Shown: positions 1-6,325, counted from the stretch's first letter. The stretch is 7,216 nt of DNA from Persephonella sp. (GCA_027058925.1 JALTAS010000227.1:1-7216), one strand, 5' to 3'. The notes: a model not told the origin generated them from the letters alone. Made by a program: numbers and translations.

Positions 1-451
1 CTGATCTGCTGACAAATCTTTCTGTTTTTCCTACAAGAAAAAGATCAAGAAGAACCTGATCTGATGAGGTTGTATTTCCTCCTATTATGTCAGCTTTGTA
101 AAAATCAAGGGCTTCATTTATTCCTCCGTATATTTTTTCCACATACTCAAAATCTGTATCAGGTGGAAATCCAACAGAGACAAAACCCCATTTTGGCAAT
201 CCACCACAGGCAACAACATCACTAACATTTATAGAAACAAGCTTCCACCCAAGATCTTCAGGGGGCATTTTATCTTTTATAAAATGTTTTCTTTCAAGCT
301 GTATATCCCCTGTAAAAAGATAAAGCTGATCTCCAATCTCTACAGCTGAACAGTCATCACCGAAGCCAATAAAAACAGATCTATCCTTTATATTCAGCAC
401 TGAAACAAGCCTTTCAATAAGCCCAAACTCTCCAAGATCCTTTATTTTCAA
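1..451 (-). CDS. thiL: Thiamine-monophosphate kinase, N-terminal part (runs off the left edge)
   Basis: ThiL phosphorylates thiamine monophosphate to thiamine diphosphate with ATP, the last step of cofactor synthesis, in the cytosol. About 150 codons are visible on the minus strand and the frame stays open to base 1. The N-terminus reads MKIKDLGEFGLIERL, the usual ThiL opening. It is followed by a GFGDDCSAV segment (about residues 29-37, the acidic Mg-ATP binding loop), a GDIQLERKHF segment corresponding to the second conserved Asp and His-Phe motif, then LGWKLVSINVSDVVACGG, and IIGGNTTSS, where most relatives have GGDT. The start is a TTG at 451-449. A second TTG abuts it at 454-452, and the site AGGGGA at 465-460 fits either, so the exact start is uncertain. 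The gene is divergent from efp across 76 bp. Family recognition is firm; the C-terminal half is outside the window. Confidence 0.88.
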   Translation of the reverse strand, partial: MKIKDLGEFGLIERLVSVLNIKDRSVFIGFGDDCSAVEIGDQLYLFTGDIQLERKHFIKDKMPPEDLGWKLVSINVSDVVACGGLPKWGFVSVGFPPDTDFEYVEKIYGGINEALDFYKADIIGGNTTSSDQVLLDLFLVGKTERFVSRS

Positions 452-487
452 CAAAGCAATCCCCTAAATTTTGTAAAACTAATTATA

Positions 488-496
488 TGCTAAAAT
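488..496 (+). promoter_or_regulatory. Probable extended -10 promoter element of the efp operon
   Basis: The bases TGCTAAAAT form an extended -10 motif (TG, one base, then TAAAAT) 31 bases upstream of the efp start codon, in the only sizeable gap before this four-gene run. A TTGTAA at 471-476 could act as a -35, but its 14-base spacing is short. The call rests on motif and position only. Confidence 0.45.
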
Positions 497-515
497 TATA
501 TGAGTCTAAATCAAA

Positions 516-522
516 AAGGAGG
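516..522 (+). promoter_or_regulatory. Shine-Dalgarno site of efp
   Basis: AAGGAGG lies 5 bases before the ATG at 528. It is the strongest ribosome binding site in the window and fixes the efp start, in keeping with the high expression of this translation factor. Confidence 0.8.
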
Positions 523-527
523 TTCCA

Positions 528-1100
528 ATGGGAGTTAAGATCGGGATTAACCAGATAAAAAAGGATATGTTTATCGTTCATGATGGAGAGCCTTACAGAG
601 TTCTTGATTACGATCATGTAAAACCGGGTAAAGGTCAGGCTTTTGTAAGGGTTAAGGCAAAAAATATGAAAACAGGAAATGTTATTGAGATAACATACAA
701 ATCTTCAGACTCAATAGAACTTGCAGATTTTGAGCAGAGACAGATGTCTTACTCATATTTTGATGGCGATTCCTACTGGTTTATTGATATGAATACAGGG
801 GATATGATAGCTGTTCCATCATCTGTTATGGGGGATGAGGCAAAATTCCTGAAAGAAGGAATGGAGGTTTTTATATACCTTGATAAAGGACAGCCCATTG
901 GGGTAGAACTTCCAAAATCTGCAGTTTATGAGGTTATTGAGACAGAGCCGGGGTTTAAAGGGGACACAGCAACATCAACCCTAAAACCTGCAAAGATAGA
1001 TACAGGGGCAACCATTCAGGTTCCTTTATTTATAAATGAGGGAGACAAAATAAAAATAGACACAAGGACAGGTAAATATATAGAAAGAGTCAATGAGTGA
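528..1100 (+). CDS. efp: Translation elongation factor P
   Basis: EF-P binds the ribosome between the P and E sites and relieves stalling at consecutive prolines. At 190 residues it has the usual length. It starts with the KOW-like domain (about residues 3-65), which carries the loop VKPGKGQAF with Lys35 at the tip that contacts the peptidyl-transferase centre. The two OB-type domains follow, with the C-terminal signature [20 protein letters not shown] (about 143-162) and [17 protein letters not shown] (about 165-181). The tip lysine is of the type modified with beta-lysine in Escherichia coli; no modification gene is in the window, so its state here is unknown. It is the first gene of the operon, and its stop lies 11 bases before the accB start. 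The efp-accB neighbourhood is common in bacteria. Confidence 0.97.
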   Translation: MGVKIGINQIKKDMFIVHDGEPYRVLDYDHVKPGKGQAFVRVKAKNMKTGNVIEITYKSSDSIELADFEQRQMSYSYFDGDSYWFIDMNTGDMIAVPSSVMGDEAKFLKEGMEVFIYLDKGQPIGVELPKSAVYEVIETEPGFKGDTATSTLKPAKIDTGATIQVPLFINEGDKIKIDTRTGKYIERVNE

Positions 1101-1111
1101 AGGGGTTAGTT

Positions 1112-1567
1112 ATGGATAAAGAGCTTATCTTTGAAATTATTGAAAAGATAAAAGGTACAAAAATAGAAGAAGTTGAGTTTGAGAATGAAAAAGGCAGAAT
1201 CAAGATAAAACAGTATGTGGGACCAAAAAAAGAGGTTGTAGCTCCAGCACCACAGCCAGTAGTTGAGGTTAAAGAGGAGATAAAAGCACCATCAACAGTA
1301 GAAGTAGAAAGTAAAGAAAGCCATAAATACCACGTAATTAAATCACCTCTTGTTGGAACATTTTACAGGGCACCTTCTCCTGGAGCACCACCTTTTGTGG
1401 AAGAAGGGGATACAGTATCAAAGGGACAGGTTCTATGTATAATAGAAGCCCTCAAAGTAATGAATGAGATAGAAAGCGATGTTAATGGGAAAGTTGTAAA
1501 AATTCTGGTTGAGAATGGACAGCCTGTTGAATATGGACAGGAACTTTTTTATATAGAACCACTATAA
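1112..1567 (+). CDS. accB: Biotin carboxyl carrier protein of acetyl-CoA carboxylase
   Basis: AccB carries the biotin that shuttles carboxylate between biotin carboxylase and carboxyltransferase in the first step of fatty acid synthesis. The ATG at 1112 gives 151 residues and has AAGGGG at 1100-1105, 6 bases upstream. A GTG at 1097 in frame would add five residues but overlaps the efp stop and has no better site. The layout is typical: an N-terminal helical region (1-35), a Pro/Ala/Glu-rich linker (about 37-70) and a biotinyl domain (73-151) opening [20 protein letters not shown]. The biotin attachment motif reads EALKVMNEI with Lys115, so both residues beside the lysine differ from the usual Met-Lys-Met. 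accC is not next to it here. Confidence 0.95.
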   Translation: MDKELIFEIIEKIKGTKIEEVEFENEKGRIKIKQYVGPKKEVVAPAPQPVVEVKEEIKAPSTVEVESKESHKYHVIKSPLVGTFYRAPSPGAPPFVEEGDTVSKGQVLCIIEALKVMNEIESDVNGKVVKILVENGQPVEYGQELFYIEPL

Positions 1568-1581
1568 AGGGGTAAAAGATA

Positions 1582-2538
1582 GTGAAAGAGATAAACAGCA
1601 TACTTATAACAGGTGGGGCAGGATTTATAGGTTCTAACCTTGCCCTTGAGCTTCAGGAAAGATATCCATCGGCAAAAATTCTCATATTAGACGATTTTTC
1701 AAGTGCGAACTTCAAAAATCTGAAAAAGTTCAAAGGCGAAGTTCTCGCATGTGATGTATCAACAGATGAGGTATTTTTTAAGATTGATGACTTTCAGCCG
1801 GAAGTAATATTCCACCTTGCATCAATAACAGATACAACAGTTACAGATCAAGAACTTATGATGAGAAAGAATGTTGACGGGTTTAAGAACATACTTGAGG
1901 TTGCAGCAGAAAGCGAGTCAACTGTAGTGTACGCATCATCTGCATCTGTTTATGGGAATGTGAAAGAGCATGTCCCTCTGAAAGAAAATAGGGAAAAATC
2001 TCCTGAAAATGTGTATGCATTTTCAAAGTATATAATGGACAATATAGCAAAAGATTTTTCTGAAAAGACAGGTCTTAAAGTTGTAGGTGTAAGATATTTC
2101 AATGTTTACGGTCCCGGAGAGGCACATAAAGGAAAGTTTGCAAGTATGATTTACCAGCTCTATCTTCAGATCAAAAAAAACAGAAGGCCGAGACTTTTTA
2201 AATGGGGAGAACAGAAAAGGGACTTTGTTTACGTGAAAGATGCTGTAGATGCAACAATCCTTGCAAAAGAAGCTCCACAATCAACCGTTTACAACATAGG
2301 ATCAGGTGAAGCAAGATCATTCAACGAGGTCGTTTCCCTGCTTAACAGGTATCTTGGAAAAGATCTTGAACCTGATTATTTTGACTGTCCGTATGACTTT
2401 TATCAGGAGTTTACTCAGGCTGACATGTCAAAAATCAAGAAAGATCTTGGGTTTGTCCCAAAATACAACCTTGAGAAAGGAATAAAAGAGTATGTTGAGA
2501 TACTTGAAGGGAAAATACCCCATCCTGTCGGCGGATAA
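1582..2538 (+). CDS. hldD: ADP-L-glycero-D-manno-heptose 6-epimerase
   Basis: HldD (also RfaD/GmhD) inverts C6 of ADP-D-glycero-D-manno-heptose to give the L,D-heptose used in the lipopolysaccharide inner core. The 318-residue protein is an extended short-chain dehydrogenase. It has a GGAGFIGS dinucleotide loop (11-18), YASSASVYG (117-125) and the catalytic Tyr145-x-x-x-Lys149 in YAFSK. HldD-specific blocks include RYFNVYGPGEAHKG (171-184), QKRDFVYVKD (211-220) and EFTQADMSKIKKDLG, which match the E. coli enzyme closely. This supports the specific name over a general sugar epimerase. The start is GTG at 1582, with AAAGGGG at 1566-1572. The gene begins 14 bases after accB and ends 3 bases before thrB, so it is co-transcribed. 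It implies a Gram-negative envelope with heptose-containing LPS. Confidence 0.88.
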   Translation: MKEINSILITGGAGFIGSNLALELQERYPSAKILILDDFSSANFKNLKKFKGEVLACDVSTDEVFFKIDDFQPEVIFHLASITDTTVTDQELMMRKNVDGFKNILEVAAESESTVVYASSASVYGNVKEHVPLKENREKSPENVYAFSKYIMDNIAKDFSEKTGLKVVGVRYFNVYGPGEAHKGKFASMIYQLYLQIKKNRRPRLFKWGEQKRDFVYVKDAVDATILAKEAPQSTVYNIGSGEARSFNEVVSLLNRYLGKDLEPDYFDCPYDFYQEFTQADMSKIKKDLGFVPKYNLEKGIKEYVEILEGKIPHPVGG

Positions 2539-2541
2539 AAG

Positions 2542-3444
2542 ATGAAAAAGCTTAAAGCCTTAGTTCCTGCAACAACAGCAAATCTTGGAGCCGGATTTGA
2601 CACTTTTGGTCTTGCTTTGAGCCTGTATAACGAGTTTGAGGTTGAGGAACATAATGGCGTTGTTATAGAGACAGTTCCTGAAAATCCATTCTTAAAAGAC
2701 CCAGAAAAAAACCTTTTTGTTCAGGTTTTAAAATTCGCCTGTGAAAGAAGGGGAAAAACATTTCACGGGGCAAAAGTAAAACAGATAACAAATGTTCCTG
2801 TTGCAAGAGGCCTTGGAAGCAGTGCAACAGCCATTGTTGCGGCTATTTTGATCAGCGCAACAGTCAGCAAAACAGAGCTTACAGATGATCTTTTTTTTGA
2901 GATAGCATACAGATTTGAGCCTCACCCTGACAATCTTATTCCTGCATGGAAAGGGGGTTTTATTACAGCGCTAATAGATAATGGAAAAACCTACTACCAT
3001 AAGATAGATTTTCCAGACGATATAAAGGCTGTGGTCGTTATTCCTGATTTTGAGCTTTCAACAGAAAAGGCAAGATCTGTTCTTCCTGACAAGATATCTC
3101 TAAAAGATGGAGTGTTTAACCTCCAGAGGGCTTCCCTGTTCCTGACAGCTATTTTAAACAGAAGGTATGATCTTCTCAAGGTTGCAATGGAAGACAGGTT
3201 TCATCAGCCTTACAGAAAAAAGCTTATACCCGGTTTTGATGATGTTGTATCAAATGCCCTAAAATCAGGGGCTTTAGGTGCAAGTCTGAGTGGTGCAGGA
3301 TCAACAATTCTGGCACTTGCAGATCGTAATTTTGAAAAAATCGGCGAAGCTATGGTGGAAGGTTTCCTAAAACACGGGATCAACGCCGAATACAAAATCC
3401 TTGATATTGAAAAAGAAGGAGCAAAGGTTCAGATATTAGAGTAA
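2542..3444 (+). CDS. thrB: Homoserine kinase (GHMP family)
   Basis: ThrB phosphorylates L-homoserine with ATP in the threonine branch of aspartate-derived amino acid synthesis. The protein has 300 residues, the normal size. All three GHMP motifs are present: PATTANLGAGFDTFGLAL (9-26), the ATP-phosphate loop PVARGLGSSAT (86-96), and the C-terminal GALGASLSGAGST (243-255). The EPHPDN segment (126-131) corresponds to the family's EGHPDN and holds the acidic Mg-binding residue, with Gly replaced by Pro. The ATG is 3 bases after the hldD stop and has only a weak site (GGCGGA), so translation is probably coupled to hldD. It is the last gene of the operon. No terminator hairpin follows, and the CRISPR array begins 11 bases after the stop. 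Confidence 0.94.
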   Translation: MKKLKALVPATTANLGAGFDTFGLALSLYNEFEVEEHNGVVIETVPENPFLKDPEKNLFVQVLKFACERRGKTFHGAKVKQITNVPVARGLGSSATAIVAAILISATVSKTELTDDLFFEIAYRFEPHPDNLIPAWKGGFITALIDNGKTYYHKIDFPDDIKAVVVIPDFELSTEKARSVLPDKISLKDGVFNLQRASLFLTAILNRRYDLLKVAMEDRFHQPYRKKLIPGFDDVVSNALKSGALGASLSGAGSTILALADRNFEKIGEAMVEGFLKHGINAEYKILDIEKEGAKVQILE

Positions 3445-3455
3445 GAAATCAAGAA

Positions 3456-4209
3456 CTTCATATCCCACATAGTTCAGATAAAACCAGAAAGGTTGACCTT
3501 GAGGATATACTTATTATTGAATTTATATCCCACATAGTTCAGATAAAACTGTCTCAACATTGCCCTGTCCTGCTCCCTCTACTTTATTTATATCCCACAT
3601 AGTTCAGATAAAACTAAGGTTTTGCATTTATTTCACCTCAAAAATTTCAAAATTTATATCCCACATAGTTCAGATAAAACGTTATTGAAAATTCAGAAAG
3701 TTTGGATTTTTCAACCCTCATTTATATCCCACATAGTTCAGATAAAACTGTCTAAGTTTGATAGAGATTTGAATATATGAGAAGTGATTTATATCCCACA
3801 TAGTTCAGATAAAACAATTATTATAAGCAACCTCCAACCAATAGTCGTCCCTAATTTATATCCCACATAGTTCAGATAAAACGCCTGAGATTGACAGGGT
3901 TTTCAACGGCTTTCCTGCATTTATATCCCACATAGTTCAGATAAAACACCTTGAGCCGGTCAGCAAAAAAGATGCAGGTAAAATATTTATATCCCACATA
4001 GTTCAGATAAAACCAGGCGTGCGAATTCCTGCAGGACTCAATTAAAACATTTATATCCCACATAGTTCAGATAAAACTTTTCTCCCTGATAAGCCTCTTT
4101 GCCTTTTAACTTATATTTATATCCCACATAGTTCAGATAAAACTGAAAGTTAAAACAAATGTAGAGGCGAGGGAGTTAGTATTTATATCCCACATAGTTC
4201 AGATAAAAC
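3456..4209 (-). CRISPR. CRISPR array, 12 repeats and 11 spacers, read on the minus strand
   Basis: A 29-bp repeat recurs with starts at 3456, 3521, 3586, 3652, 3720, 3787, 3854, 3919, 3985, 4049, 4115 and 4181. Spacers are 36, 36, 37, 39, 38, 38, 36, 37, 35, 37 and 37 nt and all differ. On the minus strand the repeat starts GTTTTATCTGAA and ends GTGGGATATAAAT. Eleven copies are identical. The left-most (3456-3484) differs at two of its four outer bases (CTTC for ATTT on the plus strand). Decay of that copy marks the leader-distal end, so the leader is on the right and transcription is leftward. This agrees with the orientation of the adjacent nuclease gene. The repeat resembles type I-B/III repeats, with an 8-nt 3' handle ATATAAAT, but the neighbouring gene is a type V-like effector and no cas1, cas2, cas6 or Cascade gene lies in the window. 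Confidence 0.98.
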
Positions 4210-4439
4210 TGGTTAATTAGGGTATGTAAAAAAATTTAATTTAGTGAGTGTATTTCAAGAGTTAGCGAAATTTTAAAAATTTTTTCAAATCCTCGCTGAA
4301 GATATCGATTTGCATCAAACCTTCAGTAATGCAATTATATTTTCTGTTATATCTTCGCTAATCTTTGTAAAAAGCCAACTTGCAAAAAATATATTTTCTG
4401 TTTAGAATGCAAGCAAAACAGAATTATATTTTTTATATA
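4210..4439 (-). promoter_or_regulatory. AT-rich leader-like region of the CRISPR array
   Basis: This 230-base gene-free stretch sits immediately upstream of the first (leader-proximal, right-most) repeat. It is very AT-rich and full of short repeated elements. TATATTTTCTGTT occurs at 4336-4348 and 4390-4402, with an inverted relative near 4415-4428. Other pairs are CTGAAG at 4296-4301 with CTTCAG at 4321-4326, and TTGCAT at 4310-4315 with ATGCAA at 4329-4334. Such content fits a CRISPR leader with promoter and integration-site functions. I could not pick one convincing promoter: a TTGAAA at 4258-4253 (minus) is a possible -35 without a clear -10. No open reading frame of note is present. Confidence 0.55.
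4384..4434. repeat. Long AT-rich inverted repeat (hairpin) beside the anti-repeat
   Basis: Arms 4384-4403 and 4415-4434 pair over about 18 positions (AAAAAATATA, then a 2:1 bulge, then TTCTGTTT) around an 11-base loop. Read on the minus strand the second arm ends in a run of T, so it could stop transcripts coming from the nuclease/tracr block. It could equally be a leader element. The low GC of the stem makes a strong intrinsic terminator unlikely. Confidence 0.5.
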
Positions 4440-4485
4440 ATTTATATCCCATGAACTATAATTAATATCCCAATTTATGAACTAT
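4440..4485. repeat. Two degenerate half-copies of the CRISPR repeat in tandem
   Basis: On the plus strand, ATTTATATCCCA (4440-4451) is identical to the first 12 bases of the array repeat as read on that strand. The block ATATCCC plus ATGAACTAT occurs twice: 4444-4450 with 4451-4459, and 4465-4471 with 4477-4485, the second with AATTT inserted. The ATGAACTAT halves are inverted relative to the repeat half beside them. The region is thus built from repeat fragments in both orientations, next to the anti-repeat at 4478-4490. Confidence 0.65.
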
Positions 4486-4600
4486 GTGGGGAGGGTCTAA
4501 GCCCCAGCTGGTATAAACGCCAGCTAAGCCACCTTCCAGAGTCCAATTAGGCTCTGAAGAGGTGTCCTGTCGGACTATTACCGACAGACTTTATTGGTTC
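4440..4600 (-). ncRNA. Candidate tracrRNA of the type V-like locus (anti-repeat plus hairpins)
   Basis: On the minus strand, between the nuclease stop codon and the leader, an RNA would begin with hairpins and end in an anti-repeat. The hairpins are 4587-4567 (7-bp perfect stem CTGTCGG/CCGACAG, 7-base loop), 4556-4537 (CAGAG stem, bulged T, then GG/CC around AATTA, with possible outward extension to 4531/4563) and 4525-4506 (6-bp stem AGCTGG/CCAGCT, 8-base loop). A GGGG/CCCC pairing (4505-4502 with 4491-4488) is also possible. The anti-repeat CCCACATAGTTCA (4490-4478) pairs 13 contiguous bases with repeat positions 9-21, and TAAA (4477-4474) adds four more after a 2-nt bulge. This leaves the last eight repeat bases as a handle before the spacer. 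Hairpins 5' and anti-repeat 3' is the Cas12-type order. Ends are not defined, no promoter is obvious, and the RNA may be cut from the nuclease transcript. Confidence 0.68.
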
Positions 4601-6253
4601 TTATTCTTTTGCCATGTATCCTTTAAATTTCTGTAAATCTTCTATAAGAAGATTATAAGCATCTTTATTTTTTGAGACAAGCCTGTTCAGTAGTTTTTTT
4701 AAAGATACTTTATTGTTTTTAATTGCCAGATAATCTATAAGCAATTTTTTTAACAGGCTTATTCTCCATCTTTGAAGCCTTTGAGTATTATATTTTTTCT
4801 CACTTGTCTTTAGCTTTCTACCTTCCAATATCTCTATATCCTGGATTATATAACTTTTGATTTTTTCCTCTATGTTATCAGTGGCAATGTTTAAAGCCGC
4901 AGTATAGTCTGCATCAGCTTTAAAACCACATCTTGGGCAGATAAAAGTATCCCTTTTAGATCTTACCATATCTTTAATAAATGCCACAAATTCACATTTA
5001 GGACATCTTTGAGATGTGTAAGCAGGATTTATTTTTTCTACCTGTATTCCATCTTCTTTTGCTTTGTTTTCAATCATTGTTTGCAGTTGGTAATAGTTCC
5101 ATTTAGGAAACTTTAGTGCATTTTTCTCTTCTGGAGAAAAGGATAAATCCTCTAAAACTATTTTGCTTACTCCTTCTTTTAACGCAATTTTTACCAAGCT
5201 GGCTGTAACCTGTTTATTTAATGTTTCCATAAAGTTTTTCTCGTAATCCCTTATAGCTTTTAATTCTTTTACGACTTTTTTATATCCTTTTTCTAAATCT
5301 TCAGAGTTTTCCTCTTTTTTCAGACTTTTAATTTGCATTAACGCTCTTTGTAATGCCTTTTTCTTGTTCCATATTCCTTTTATCTTATCTTCCCATTGAT
5401 ATGAAACGCTTACATCTCCCCTTGATTTTGTATCTGGAATTGCATAATAAACCAGATGTGCCTGCCCTAAATCTACTCCCATTGCTTTACCAGAAGGCTT
5501 TTTATCCTGAGTTTCAAACTCATAGGAAATAACAAGGAAGGCTCCTTCTCTTTGTTTGTATCCAATTCCTATGTATTTGACTAAATATGTATGGTCTTTT
5601 ATCCTTTTCAGTATATTGTAGTAAGAATTAATCTCTGAAAACTTTCTTTTATTTAATTTTAGCTCTACTTCTACCTTGATAAGTAAATCCTTAAATGGAT
5701 AAAAAATTATTGTCGCAATAGCTTTCTTTCCATCTTCCTTTATACTGAAATCTTTTATCACAGATTTAAAGGCTTTATCATAAGGATTTGTCTTTGTCGC
5801 TTTAATTCTGCTTACATATTGCAGATTTTTTATGGCAATAGTTTTTCCTTTCTTTAGATTGCTTACTATATCCTTTGCCACTAAATAGTTTACAGAAACA
5901 GCAACCGAGTCTTTTTTATATTTAAATTCTATCTCCTCACCATTTATATCTAATTTAAAGTTTTCTCTCGGGATTAGCTTGGATATTAAGTTTGAAATGT
6001 TATCTGTGCTTATGTTGACCAGTTTACCTTCGGAATTTTGAGTTTTTATCGAAAAATATCCCCCTTTTGCTGGTTCTATGTGCAAGTATTTTGACAGTTG
6101 AAGGTATGCAAATCTTATATCTTTTAAGAAATTTTCAATAATAAGCCTTAGATGTTTGTTCCTTAACGGTATATCTTTACCATCTTTTATAAGACTAAAA
6201 TCTACTTTACCTTTCCTGTTAGATAGCTTTAAAACTTTATTTGCCGTAGCCAT
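4601..6253 (-). CDS. Miniature RuvC nuclease, TnpB/Cas12f-type, probable type V CRISPR effector
   Basis: This is a probable RNA-guided DNA endonuclease of 550 residues. The ATG at 6253 is preferred: the frame can be extended to a TTG at 6322, but that adds a hydrophobic stretch unlike the family, and MATANKVLKLS resembles TnpB/Cas12f starts. The site GGGGA just upstream is weak. The C-terminal half has split RuvC motifs: I, GVDLG with Asp261; II, IVLEDLSF with Glu368; III, ADYTAALNIA with Asp449. A zinc ribbon, CPKC...CPRC (Cys417, 420, 439, 442), lies between II and III, preceded by NPAYTSQRC. These are the protein's only cysteines, so the N-terminal zinc finger of some Cas12f proteins is absent. 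The N-terminal 255 residues (WED/REC-like) are not recognisable by eye. A basic helical tail of about 94 residues after motif III is unusual. The adjacent anti-repeat RNA and array on the same strand favour a Cas12f/V-U effector over a plain transposon TnpB; no tnpA is present. The exact subtype is undetermined. Confidence 0.82.
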   Translation of the reverse strand: MATANKVLKLSNRKGKVDFSLIKDGKDIPLRNKHLRLIIENFLKDIRFAYLQLSKYLHIEPAKGGYFSIKTQNSEGKLVNISTDNISNLISKLIPRENFKLDINGEEIEFKYKKDSVAVSVNYLVAKDIVSNLKKGKTIAIKNLQYVSRIKATKTNPYDKAFKSVIKDFSIKEDGKKAIATIIFYPFKDLLIKVEVELKLNKRKFSEINSYYNILKRIKDHTYLVKYIGIGYKQREGAFLVISYEFETQDKKPSGKAMGVDLGQAHLVYYAIPDTKSRGDVSVSYQWEDKIKGIWNKKKALQRALMQIKSLKKEENSEDLEKGYKKVVKELKAIRDYEKNFMETLNKQVTASLVKIALKEGVSKIVLEDLSFSPEEKNALKFPKWNYYQLQTMIENKAKEDGIQVEKINPAYTSQRCPKCEFVAFIKDMVRSKRDTFICPRCGFKADADYTAALNIATDNIEEKIKSYIIQDIEILEGRKLKTSEKKYNTQRLQRWRISLLKKLLIDYLAIKNNKVSLKKLLNRLVSKNKDAYNLLIEDLQKFKGYMAKE

Positions 6254-6284
6254 GCATCCCCATGGTCTGATTGATAATACGACT

Positions 6285-6290
6285 ATTATA
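6285..6290 (-). promoter_or_regulatory. Possible -10 element of the nuclease gene
   Basis: A perfect TATAAT on the minus strand lies 31 bases before the preferred ATG (6253), between the divergent genes. The nearest good -35 (TTGACA, 6322-6317) is 26 bases away, too far for a standard pair, so the promoter is tentative. If used, it puts transcription start inside the longer reading frame and supports the shorter start. Confidence 0.3.
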
Positions 6291-6325
6291 ATTAAGCTGT
6301 AAAATAAATCAGAAAATGTCAACGA

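Noticed and set aside
2023..2280. Minus-strand open frame inside hldD
   Set aside because: It is a shadow of the clearly recognised plus-strand gene and has no recognisable protein motif.
2415..3395. Four short minus-strand frames over hldD/thrB (2415-2603, 2728-2925, 2994-3179, 3210-3395)
   Set aside because: They are antisense shadows of hldD and thrB without ribosome sites or family motifs.
3872..4063. Minus-strand 63-codon open frame with a repeated YLNYVGYK segment
   Set aside because: It lies wholly inside the CRISPR array; the repeated peptide is just the translated repeat.
3485..4180. Self-targeting of the window by a spacer
   Set aside because: By eye no spacer matches the genes in this window on either strand; a genome-wide search was not possible.
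4567..4587. Hairpin CTGTCGG/CCGACAG as an intrinsic terminator
   Set aside because: It is not followed by a T-run on the minus strand (GACACCTC follows), so it fits better as part of the structured RNA.
6254..6322. N-terminal extension of the nuclease from a TTG at 6322
   Set aside because: The added 23 residues are hydrophobic and unlike the family. The TTG is also the start of a TTGACA promoter-like hexamer, and a possible -10 lies inside the extension. The ATG at 6253 is better.
4440..6322. Plain IS200/IS605-type insertion carrying tnpB
   Set aside because: No TnpA gene or clear element ends were seen, and the anti-repeat to the adjacent array is not explained by a simple insertion. It is still the main alternative for the protein's origin.
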